64,000 bases of DNA from Albula goreensis (lineage: Eukaryota; Chordata; Actinopteri; Albuliformes; Albulidae), in the NCBI GenBank assembly GCA_022829145.1, contig CM040743.1:23348646-23412645 (forward strand), written 5' to 3'. Position numbers and translations under genes: made by a program. Position 1 is the stretch's first letter. Each line of letters opens with the position of its first letter. The notes below the pieces were generated by a model. The model was not told the DNA's origin and made no database searches. It worked only from the letters and a program-made list of their open reading frames with translations. Below, in pieces: positions 33,777 to 45,031 of this stretch.

Positions 33777-34322
33777 ATCGTTTGTTTCCTATTTGCTTTT
33801 TAGGTTTTTGCATGCCGGAGTGGATACCACTTTGAAAGGAGAGCTGTGCTTTGGCTGCAGGGTGTTCGTAAAGGTGACCAAGTGCGTGACTGTCAGAGAA
33901 CCAAACAGAGGACCCAGTGAAGGACACAGATAGATTTGCCACTCTGTTCCAAGTGGTTATGGAGACGATAGAGGCCATTGTCATTGCCCTCTTCCTTGCA
34001 AGCTTCTCTGAAGCCTGAAGTGACCTTGAGTCTGTTCACAAGGTATCTTTACCTCAGTGGCCTCTCAAAACTCCTCTGAGCAGTTCTTAATAACAGCACA
34101 GGAGTGTTTACTGACTTTGAGCGGACTGACTTGAACTTCCTGGCTGCTGAGAGGCTGCATATAAACACAAGTCCACCAGGGCACCAGGGCTGGTCCTAAA
34201 CACATAATTACCTGAGTCCACAGTTACCCCTCCACTGTGCAGCCCTCTGTTCATGACAGGCATTGATTGGGAAGCCAGACCCTGTAAGGAAAAGTCAAAT
34301 TCATCTGCTACACAGAGCTGCT
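33777..34322 (+). pseudogene. lectin copy 3 relic with internal deletion
   Basis: 33777-33870 retains the promoter similarity seen before copies 1 and 2 (TTTGTTT; TTTGAAAGGAGAGCTGTGCT; TTGGCTGCAGGGTGT). An ATG at 33959 starts a signal-peptide-like stretch (METIEAIVIALFLASFSEA) ending in a TGA. Similarity to copies 1 and 2 then jumps to lectin domain 2, from about 34050 (CTGAGCAGTTCTTAATAACA) to the CTACACAGAGCT ending near 34320. Most of domain 1 and the start of domain 2 are gone, and stops and frameshifts are present. It is clearly dead and older than copy 2. Confidence 0.8.
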
Positions 34323-34553
34323 AACCCCAAACAAACACAAACCACTCCATCTTTTTATCACATCTTTCTACCGGAAAGTTTTCCTTCCTATAAGTCAAAT
34401 GTGTGCAAGGATACAGAGTGTTACACAGAGGGCAGTGGCAAAAGCAGAAGCAATTCATGACAAACGATTTTAGCTTTAAAGTGACAAAATAACAATTACT
34501 TAGGAAGCTACACAGTTGAGTCATAGTAAGCTGAATGCCATTAACAGTATGTG

Positions 34554-35139
34554 TAGTGCCCTCCCCAAATATTGGCACCCCTGGTAAACATGAGTAAAAC
34601 GGGTAGTAAAAAAAAAAATCTTTATTGTTTACCTTTTTGATCTTTCATTCAAAATATTCACAAAAATCTAACCTTTATTTGAAGTAAAATGAAAAGAAAA
34701 AACTAAATCTTATAATGATATAAATATTTTCTCTAAAATATGTGTGCCACAATTATTGGCACCCCTAGAAATTCTTATGAGATAAAATCTAACTAAAGTA
34801 TATTCCCATTCATATTTTATGTTTTAAAGTTCACCTGTGGGATTAGGAACACTTAAATGGTCAGCCATGACTTCCTGTTTCACTGCTATATAAATATGAG
34901 GTGACACACAGGCCAAATTCCTTTAGCCATCTATTGTTATGAGAAAGACCAGCGAATACAGATTGGATAAAGTAGTGAAAAATAAAATAGGAATGATGGC
35001 CAACAACAGGGAATATGATTTCAGAATGCAAATACGCAAAAACATATTTGTTCAACAAGCTGTTTTTTTTTCTGAAAAACATTCAAATTCAGCAACAATA
35101 AATAAAATAAAAAGACTAATTCACTCAACTCACCTATAG
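34554..35139 (+). mobile_element. Tc1-like transposon, truncated left end
   Basis: It starts at TA (34554-34555) with GTGCCCTCCCCAAATATTGG, CACCCCTGGTAAA. A second copy of the repeat (CACAATTATTGGCACCCCTAG) lies at about 34748-34768, giving the inverted-repeat/direct-repeat architecture of vertebrate Tc1-like elements. Internal DNA (GGTCAGCCATGACTTCCTGT; AAATATGAGGTGACACACAG) also matches this family. An ATG at 34939 begins MRKTSEYR, like the transposase N-terminus, but the frame soon decays. No right end was found. Confidence 0.75.
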
Positions 35140-35655
35140 AGATGTCTCAGAATAAGCCAAGATGAAAAGCAATGAATAGGCAATATACTGTAGGCTGTTA
35201 CACTGTCGTTGCAGTATGTGAGGTAAATTAGCAGTGTTTGGAAATCAGTGTATTGCACTCATTCAAAATTTCATTCTTTTCGTTCTTGTTTAGATATTGA
35301 CATTAACAACGAAAATTAGGGCATAAAAGCAGGTTACTTATATTAGAAGGCAGTTCTGTGAGAGTATACAGCAATATTTCGTACTTGATAATACTTCAGA
35401 ATATTCATCAATATATCATCAACCCTAGACTCTTTCCATCTCCCTGCATGCACCATGATGATTGCATTGACAGTTCCTGCCAAAAATCTCAGCATATATT
35501 TTTGTCCAATGTTACCATAGTAACAGCGCCAGCCTAAATGTTTCCATTATGGTCTGCATACTTTACATGTTCATGAACAGAAAGGAATGGTGGGGGAGTA
35601 AGTGATAATTATGTGCTTTGCTTAAAATTGTAATTATTTCTCTTATGGTTAGCAG

Positions 35656-35722
35656 ATGGCATGGTGGCTCAGTGGTTAGCATTGTGGCCCCACAGCTAGA
35701 AGGACCTAAGTTTGACTTCCAC
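35656..35722 (+). repeat. tRNA-like SINE-head fragment
   Basis: GGTGGCTCAGTGGTTAGCAT followed by CACAGCTAGAAGGACCTAAG and TTTGACTTCC resembles a very common fish dispersed repeat with A-box-like (TGGCTCAGTGG) and B-box-like elements. It breaks off after about 65 bases, so it is a truncated fragment. Confidence 0.6.
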
Positions 35723-38089
35723 CATGGCAGTACCCTCCTCCCACCACCCTCTGACTGCAGTGGTCAGTGATAACACAATGTGCTGTGATGTGAACAGAAG
35801 ACACACACATGCTGTGCATTGTAATGTCACACAAATTTAAATTATAAGTATAAATGAGGGTATTTTTTATATCAAAATCCTTTAACTGGTTCATAAAAAA
35901 GGAATTAACCTTCAAGACAAATCTAACCGTGAGAACTGGAAAATATCCTGTACTTTCCACTTAAAACAAAGACAGACACATTTCAGAAGCATAGGTTCCA
36001 TTTGGGCACAAAGAGTTAGAGTTTGACTCTGAGAAGCTTTCAGTCAGGCTGTTGCATTTCTCTTTGTTGTTAACTGTTGTGGCCTAAATATCAGACAGAG
36101 TAATCCATCACCAGAACCTTAGTCTTAGTGAAAGTGCAACTGCAACTGCGCATCATAATAATAGATTACTTGATAAGGTTCTTATTATGAGCAAAATAAT
36201 GATTTATTGAGTATTATCAATGCACACGGTTAACTTTTTATCCAGTATAGCATAACTGCATACCTGTGGATTATACTACAATGGCTGTACCACATTTCAA
36301 TCCAATATTGAAAAATTGTATGTTTTAAATGAATGCTATATCACTTAAGGTGTTCTACATACTTCAATAAGGAATTATAACAATGGAAAAAAGCAATACT
36401 CAGATCATCTGCATGTGGGTTTCATGTGTTTCTCTATTTTCAGAAAACAGAAGCAGCCAAATTAGCCAGAAATGTAGACTTACACAGATTCCTAAACACA
36501 GGCACTTAACATGTAGCTGGCCAACTTGTGAGGAAAACCAAAAAGGGTTCCTCCCTTGATTATCCATTGATTATTCAAAGGGATACATGTTGAACAGCCA
36601 GCAGGTACAGGAATACTTAATGTGATAACAGTTGAATTAGCTGTGGACCACTTGGGGGAGCCATGCAGCAGAGAAAGTTGTTGTACAGTACTGTGGATAA
36701 TAACGCTTTAGATAGCAATGCCTTTTATATTGACTCAGAACTGTGAAATCCCTCAAGGTTTCTGAAGGGATGCTACAGGACCTTCTTCTTTTGACATTTA
36801 AACAGCTTTTGAGCAGACTGGATAAAAAGAGTGTATAACTGGGACATTTTTGACAGGCCAGTATTTCCCTAGACAAAAAGGAATAAGGCAATATGTTCTG
36901 GTTAAGTGTTGCCTTACAAATGTCATCACAAGAGGTGTGATCAAGGTTGAGAAAGCCGGGGCATAGGGGAGGACGTTTCTGTTGTGATATTTTATTTGTG
37001 TTGTCATCATTTGTTCTCATTCATGATTTTCTGTCTGCAGAGATGTCAGGGGAAGCTCCACATTAGTATAAAGTAAAAAGGGAAAATCCAAGCAATTGCT
37101 CCTCAAAATACAATGCTATGAATTTAATTACAAAAAATGCTTATTAGATGATGTTCAACTGATGACGTTTATAAAGGTAAAAGTGGGAAAGCAATGCAAG
37201 AACAGAATAAATAATACAAGGAAAATGTGTGATGTCATCAGTCACAATAGCAAGTGACTTGTTTTTCATGCAACAGTTTTGCAATAGTATACATACTTTT
37301 TAATGTGAATTTTTTTTTCACATTTGTGTTTTTATATGCAGTAATCATCCTGAATTAGGAGGGTATCCTTGAGTAAAGTGACTTTCCTGTCACTTTAGAG
37401 GCGCATTCCTCTTCTTATCAGCAGAGCAGTTCACAAAGCCTGGACAGCGGGGAAGTACACATTCGTTGGGATTTCTTTTGTCGTTGAGGGAATGAGAACA
37501 ACAGATTTGTCTATCTCATGTAAATCTCAAAATGGGGAAAGTCTTTGCACAAGATGGTTCTGGCAGGTCAGAGCAGGTTTTTAGAGCTGAAATTTGATGG
37601 AGGTTGGGCACACTGTCTTTTATACGTGTTTGCTCCAGGGAACAGTGCCAACGAACAAAGGGAACTTGCCATGCCTGACAGGGAAACGGCCTGTGTCAAA
37701 GTGTTGGAGTTTCTCAGGAGTTAAATAAAAGTCCTGCACCTCAAGCTAGTGCATACAGCCTGATAGGACGCAAACCCCATGCTTACTGTTTAGGGAAACC
37801 TACGCAGGAGTACAACATGCAAACAAGTTATAAAACAACGAATAAACATACAGTATTAAACAACTATTGTTATTCTAATGTTATGTAAAGGCAATTCTTA
37901 ATAATACTTGGAGAGTGATGTATGAAGTTCAGAAGATCAGCCCACATTCATCTCATTTGTAGTTGTATTCCTCTTTGCTTCTGACATCTAGACATAATCA
38001 ATTTGTGTGTATCACTGAATTAAATATCTTTGCAATACCTTGCCTGATTTGTATATACCTACACACTTCTCATCATAACAACCTCTCCA
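35723..38089. other. intergenic DNA
   Basis: AT-rich with no recognisable gene. The reverse-strand open frames near 36640-37020 show no protein features. Confidence 0.45.
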
Positions 38090-38539
38090 TTAGGCGTTGA
38101 TGTCAGGTGGAAGGAATGTCTGTTCACTCATTACATTTAATGATTTCACAAGGGGCTCCAAAATGTTGGTTTCCCAGATGCAATAACATTTGCCAAAATC
38201 AAACTCTAAGATATCCAGCTGGTTCAATGGTTCCTGTGAATCTGCACTGAGGATAGAATTTACACATTTTCTTACTGTAACCAAGGAACTGTCGGTGCTC
38301 ATTTCAACACAGGTGTACTTCCCAGCAGCAAGGCTGTAGGACTGACAGTAGAAACATGCCAAAAAAAAAAACAGCGAAAACAAAAACATTTCCTGAGAAG
38401 AGGAGATTGTGAAGCTCCCCACAAAGTAATCATTTTCAGTTGAAGCAGAACTTTTGCCTTGGGACATTTGTAAATGTTGCCTTGGTAACCATCTTAACTT
38501 CATTTTTGTTATGAAAATGTGGGAACTGTGTGAGTGCAA
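38090..38539 (-). other. possible small secreted-protein open frame
   Basis: A 149-codon minus-strand frame. From an internal Met the peptide reads MFLFSLFFFLACFYCQSYSL, which looks like a signal peptide. It is followed by about 83 residues with four cysteines (KYTC, VRKC, GKCYC) ending LPPDINA. Codon choice in the last third (CAG CTG GAT ATC; GAG CCC CTT GTG) looks coding-like. The layout is reminiscent of small cytokines but I recognise no family. Several AG acceptors inside the frame would allow it to be a spliced exon. Frames of similar length elsewhere here are chance, so confidence is low. Confidence 0.2.
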
Positions 38540-41500
38540 AGTATCATAAATGGTAAGCCCTGTAAGTCACACTAAATAAAAATGTTAACAGCGTGAAAGT
38601 TCTGGGTTCATTCCACTGCACAATCTCATTTCGACTTATTACAAAAGAGTGTGGGGTGCATGTTGTGGGTAGATGAAAATTGTCACTCAGTAAGACAAGC
38701 ACACATGCAGTTCTCTAGGAACAAGAAACAAGTAGGGTTAGTTAGATTCTCTGTGCTTAAGGCTAAGGGCTGACAATTTGTCAGGTTTCTTCTTCAAATC
38801 CCTATCCATATTGTTGACTATATACATTTATCAGTACAGAGGAAGGAGCCAAGAAAGAAAGCTAGAGAGAAAGGAAGCAAAACCTGGACAGGAATGGGCT
38901 GCCCACCACCCATGTGAAATACTTTCTGCATATTGCTTCCCAAATTCAGAAACTTTCCACAGTCTGTGCTGTTGAATCACTCTGAGGGCTGTTTGCTTTT
39001 GTGGAGGGATTGAAAGATTTGCCATTTAGACAATCCTTGATTCTCTTGCACCTGGAAATCCAGCCAAGACTAATAGCACTTTGCTAATGCTTGGCTCTTT
39101 TTCTCTCTGGACTCTGTCTGGTTTCTCGCTAGCTCAATGATTTTGGCTGAACTAGTGCTTATTGCTTTTCCCCTCTGTGGATCCAGATATCACAGCCTTC
39201 AGAAATGGGTTCTGTTGCCATGGTACCGGGACCAGCCACAAGAGTAAACACTGGTGTTCGCTGGTGGTGAGGTAACAGCTTTTCCAGTCTGGACACCATA
39301 TGCCAGCATCAAGCACGTGTGCCATTGGGAAAAGTCTCTTTCCATACAGCCAAGGCAGAGCTTAACTGCACCCTCAGCATACTCGTTTCTGGTCTTCACA
39401 GAGGTCAGATGACACGTGCATTGACCACATTCCCTAAATGTGATTCTTTGCTCTCTTCAATTACCCTATGCCCTTGAGGCGGTCCACAGCTGAAACAAAA
39501 ACCTTTGTCATCAGGGTGAACAATGAAGTGAGTGAAGGAAGTGCCCCCTTGTCTCCCCAATCCTTCTCTTTTGCTCCCTCTTACTGAATTTATCAAACAA
39601 ATTTGCAATTTGCAGATTGTCGGTGCATCATGTTAGCTTTGGACTGAGGAGTTAATATTTGTAATATGTAGAAGCTTCTGCAAGGCCACCATTAAATCTT
39701 AAGCACTTAAAAAGTATATTAGTAAAGCACAACATTTAGATAACAGGGTGTACAATAGGGCTAAAGGGTGCTCTATCTGAAATAATTTAATACTGAATTA
39801 TTTTATATATATCATATATATCACAGTCACTATAGTCATAGTTAAGACATATTGAAAGGCTGTCTTTCCTGATAAAACAGGACACTCATCCAGACATTTT
39901 GCATGTTCATGTGTGCATTTGTGTGTGTGTATGTGTGTGTGTATCATGTGACCGTGTGTTGTCATGTGTTGCTCTGCAGTTTCATTTTTTTGTTATCTTC
40001 ATTTTTATATTTAATTCAATATATTTTGCATGAATGTTTCTGGAATAGGATTTTTCAAAATAGGATTATGGAGCCTTTTTGTGGTCAAGTGCTCAATGTG
40101 AGCCTATTTCACAGCTGTCCACCTGTCAGACCATTTACTGAAACGTCTCTTTAGTAAGTCACAAGACTGAGCAGAGTGAGCTACTTAACAGAGCTCCTAA
40201 TTATGGTAAGGGGATTCACTTGATTGGTTGGGAAAAAAAACTTCAAGGTGATTCACTTGAGTGGTTTAAGTCTTTGAAGTTAATGTTTTCACAATCGTGA
40301 AATTCACGTGCTCTGGATTGTCAATGGTGCTTCAACATTTTGCAAAAAAAAAAAAAAAGTAGACTGGGAAGTTTCAGAGCTTTGGTTTTCAACAGTGTAT
40401 CACTGGTGCGATCCTTTGTGTATACATTATGAGATTATATGCATTAATTTGCATTTGATCAAGTTCTTTAACACCAATGAAAATGTCTGTGAAAGTTATA
40501 TTTTATTTATAGTTTGTTTCCATTGTGATTTATATCACTTTTACAAGGAGGGTCTGATATAAAATGTAAAATAGCAAAGACCAAAGAAGTCAAGGATAAA
40601 AATACAGCAATGTCAATAACAATATTAGATCATTAAATAGTGTGATAATAAATACTGAGTGTCAGAGAGAAAGTAATTTTGGATGTTATATCTGTTTAAA
40701 TTAAAAATCTTATCACATGTACCTTTGCAATCAATTTGCAGTTTTGTTTCTCTCTAGGGACTTCAGTTTGAGATTCCGACCTTGGTTTATCTCACTGCCA
40801 CAGTTATAGTCAGGGTAGAGCTGGTAAATCAGGGTGAATACAATTAAAAAGACATAGGAATGGGTATTCTGAATCTTTGTGTCAATCACACAAAACAGAA
40901 TAAAGGCATAAAAAGAATTCAGTTAAACCCTCTGCCTCTCCAACCCATTTCACTGGCTGCCACACTGATAGAAATCATTTGGGTATTTCTTTAACAGTTT
41001 TAAGCACTAGCAGGTTTGAGGAAGAATACAAGGTCTGGTCCATTTCCTTTCCAGACGTTCAGAATATTGTCAGTAAACAGACATAAATGTACATTTTTGT
41101 GTTTAATGTGCCTAAATGCTTTTCACTCAGAACACACAAGAATCTGCCCAAAGCAAACACACTAAATCTTTCTCCCGCAGTGAGTCTTAATCCAAGATTT
41201 ACTTATATGGCAGTTCACAGAGAGTGCAGAAAAACATGCCATAGCAACGGACAGAATGTTAAAATGGTGGAATTCAAGGAATGCAGAAAGTGATAGACTT
41301 TTAATTCATCTCATACCTAATAGAGACTCCACTGAGGCACTAATAAAATAGATATAATCTACAATTCTTTAAAAACTTTACATATTCCAATAGTATATTT
41401 GTTTTCCAAATTAGTCATATGTCTAAAATTTGACTGGACCTTGGATCCATTAAAGATTCATAATATGAGAGGCTGTGAAGGAGTTTCTCTTTCCACACTC

Positions 41501-44232
41501 AGTTCAATGGAGGATAAAATATTACTTCTATAACCAGTTTTAACATTGTGTTTGTTTCTGTGTGTGTAAGAGAGAGAGGGAGGAGGGGGGAAGAGAGCAT
41601 CCACATGGAATAGGAATGTATAGGATTAAATGCAGTAACCAGATTCCCTTGTTTATGCCAAAACCCAAAGGATGGATACCTGTTAGTCATCCACTGTAAT
41701 CTATTCCTCTCAATGCCTAGCAGTACAATTGCTTTCCCCTGGTGAATTAATTGTGTCAGAAAAATATTGTATGAACTGTGACCATACACAGTCAGGTACA
41801 CAAGGAGCAGAGAGGAGGTCTACTTCAGCACAAAGGCTGTTTTAATTTTAACAAAAGACAAAGCAGGATGACTCATAACATTGGTACTGTTCCAGAAGCA
41901 GATGATAACGTGAGAGGCGCACTTGTTTGTATGTGATAAGAGATGTTGCCTCAGACTTCATTCGAAGAGACACAATCATTCATTATGGCTCTTGGATTTC
42001 AAACTTGAGATTCCTTTTCATCCTCCACTAAGATTTGGCTTATCAAATACAAACAGAAAATTACAGAACTTGGAATTTACTGGGAAAAAACTGGGAAACC
42101 ACCGGTATCCTGGTAAGCCTCCTTCATTGGAAATTCTCATGCTTCGTGACAGTGGTATGATAAATTCAGAAGGAATATATTGGGAACTTGGATTTGATTT
42201 TCTTGTAAATAGCTACATTTGAAAGTTTAGAATAAAAAGGTAACAATTCATGACACTGTTATAAATAAAGTATACATACAAATTCTAAAACAATAAATAG
42301 TGAATGTGTTATCCTTGTTTTACAGTACAGTTTCTTCTCATATTTTTCCTGTTTTACAACAAACTGAGGTTTGCAGAGATCACTGAATCTTTGATAAAAA
42401 AAGAGGTATAAAAGTTTGAATTTACAGTATTTACTTCCAAATGAACTGAAATGAATATGGATTCCATTATGAGGGGTAAATGATACATAATAAGGAAATC
42501 CAATGTGGAATTTCATGGTTGCCATATTGGTTGTTGTCTCGGGACATTGACTTCCTAAAAAAAAGTCAAATTGCACCATAATCAGGGTTCTTGTGCTCAA
42601 TGGACTTTCCAGCAATACCTAAGTCCTGGTATTTGCCAACCTTGGTTTTCAAAGAATAATCATACCACTGTGCATTTGAAGACAGCAGGTTTTTGATTGG
42701 TCAGTGGTTCAAAGTCAGAAGAACTTGCCATGCTGTCATTGTGATCTTTAGCAGCCTCTGTTAAGAAAATATCCATTGATGGAAATTCAAAGTAAGACAG
42801 AGGATAAAGAATCAAAATACATATCTGAACATGGGTGCTAAGACAGTGTTACAATGATGTGTGTAAAACTGGTCCCAAATCACCCATAAGTCACAGATTA
42901 GGTTAGCTTCCACTTTTACTCAAACCAAGGTTGGTCAGCGGAATATCCAATCACATCACACTTCAGCTTTCATGTATTTTGCTGTCCTGCTCATTTGTTG
43001 GATTGAATCTTTCTTAAAGAATGTCGTCAACATTTGAAGTTACTGTTTTAGTTTGCACTGAGGACATCCGACTTTGGAAAATGCATTTATAAAAGTGACA
43101 AGTGAAGCACACTCCATTTTTACCTAGCAAAAGTAAAGATGACTGTCTTAGATAAATAAGACAATGAAGTACAAAATCAGATGTACACTTTTGCTTTCGT
43201 TGAAAATGACTGCAAATTACTGAACTCTTGCATTGGTCATAGAGAGACTTGAATACCCCCCTGCCCCACGCCCCCCAACACCGACTCCCCCCAATAACTG
43301 GAAGCCACAGATGCTCCATTGTCCGGGCATGTTTACCGAGCGACGATCTCTCCGGCTCACAGACCTTCTTGTTCTTATCAGCTGAGAGACCCGGTGGTAT
43401 TTCCTGTCAGCATCAGCTCCTTAAGCTGGCACAGGATGGGTGCTGTTTCCTGCTTTGGCACACCCAACACGTAGCCCCTTCCACTCCATGACTCTCTCAT
43501 CTTATCCCAACTGGCTGCCTGCCCTGTAGGCCATCCTCGCTGAAATTGGGGTGGGGGGCGGGCTTATGCTGAGATGGGGCTGGAAGAGGTGTGCCCAAGC
43601 AGTCCCCCACAGTTCTGGCCGACTTCCTACAGTTCAACCATCTTCCCCCGCCCACTTAATGTTCACAGACTATTATCACTTCCCAAAACCAAATGTTCCA
43701 AAAAAACATCTCATGCTGCATCAGAGTAATGACAAATGAGACTACTTATTCCACTGTATAGTATTTAATTATAACAGTTGTACTACTGTTCCCGACGGTA
43801 CTCTCCAATCATGCTATTCTCAGGAAAGAGAATAAGAAAGACGAACAATACTACGCCTTCCTTTTTATTTCAACATGACTGGTAATACTCTCTGTAATGT
43901 ACAGACTCCATTCGTGCACCAATTTAGTTTCAACATCTAAACATTTTTCACTCAGACCGTGGATCACACAGATGTTGGTTGTATGATCAAATACAATACT
44001 TCTGAAACAACAAATAGATTTTGATTAGTTATGTCTGGCACAGGCCTTTTATGCTCATCAGTGGATAGTCACCATAAAATGCATGCGTAGGGGTGGATGA
44101 GATAAGAAACCTTTCATTTTCATACTTCGATGAGCACATGGGGGTAGAGTACAACACAGCACAAAATTCAATCACAGCCTCTTCTGCGATTCACTTCTGG
44201 TGGGAGGATTGGCCCTTGGTTAGCCTAATCAA
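38540..44232. other. intergenic DNA
   Basis: Mostly AT-rich. GC-richer single-copy islands lie at about 39190-39600 and 43240-43740. Short TG runs occur near 39920. Near-identical 17-base direct repeats (GATTCACTTGATTGGTT and GATTCACTTGAGTGGTT) lie near 40212 and 40251. No gene is supported. Confidence 0.45.
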
Positions 44233-44289
44233 CTGTAAGTCTCCTTGGATAAAAAGCGTCAGCTAAATGACTGTAATTTAATGTAAAGT
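44233..44289 (+). repeat. tail of a dispersed fish repeat
   Basis: TGTAAGTCTCCTTGGATAAA, AAGCGTCAGCTAAATGACTG then TAATTTAATG match the widespread fish repeat tail of the form TAAGTCGCTTTGGATAAAAG / CGTCTGCTAAATGA / TAATG. The upstream body is not recognisable. Confidence 0.6.
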
Positions 44290-44464
44290 AACGCAATGGT
44301 GATGATTGAGACTACATTACCTGATCATAATTCTGCTAAATATGGTTATTCTGTGGAAGTCCTTGTGCCATGTTCTGCTAATTAAGTTGTGAAACTACCA
44401 CATGATTTAATGTTTTCACTTCAGACTCATGGATATGGGGGTGATCAGGGTCAGAGAACTCGGT

Positions 44465-44492
44465 TTATTTCATAACAGGGGTTATGAAATAA
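44465..44492. repeat. 12-bp perfect hairpin
   Basis: TTATTTCATAAC and GTTATGAAATAA form a perfect 12-bp stem around a 4-base loop. No function is apparent. Confidence 0.7.
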
Positions 44493-44835
44493 GTGGGTTA
44501 AGGGACAGCAAAGCATTTTTTGTTTCAATGGATATCTACCACACAGTTTCATTCAGCTGGGTATGATTTTGTTTAAAAAATTAGTTTTCAGGTGTTTCCT
44601 TTGATTTTTCAGTTGTAGACAAACTTAGCCTACAATCGAATATCTTTGTTGAATTATGTTTTATTTCATTATTGTCACACACAGAACTTTTCCTCTCCAA
44701 TCTATACAAACATTATCTTTTTTTTCTTTCAAAAATATAAAACCCTGGACCAGGTCTGTTATGTGGTGCATTCATCTTTAATATACTTTCCAGTTCAAAA
44801 AAAAAGGATTAACTCAGTTACAATTGCAATGCTTC

Positions 44836-45031
44836 ATTCTTAAATGGTTCTTCACTTGTCCTGCTGGGGGAACGCATACGGATTTCATTCACAGGTTCTC
44901 TGCAGAACCTTATTCTGAGGGTTATATAAAGAACCCCTTAAAGATATCAGTATCTAAGAAGAACCTTTAAGGGTTCCCCCAGCAGGACAAATTGAAAACC
45001 TTGCTAGAGAGCACTTTTTTCTAAGAGTGTA
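44836..45031. mobile_element. palindromic MITE ending in CTAAGAGTGT
   Basis: The left arm has TTGTCCTGCTGGGGGAACGC; the right arm has GGGTTCCCCCAGCAGGACAA, its near-complement. The right terminus (TTTTTTCTAAGAGTGT) is typical of short non-autonomous DNA elements common in fishes whose other end reads ACACTCTTAGAAA; the left terminus (TTCTTAAATGGTTCTTC) is decayed. It has no coding capacity and would fold into a long stem. Confidence 0.65.

Noticed and set aside
35656-35722. Possible functional tRNA gene
   Set aside because: A- and B-box-like motifs are present, but there is no complete cloverleaf and the sequence matches a dispersed fish repeat head.
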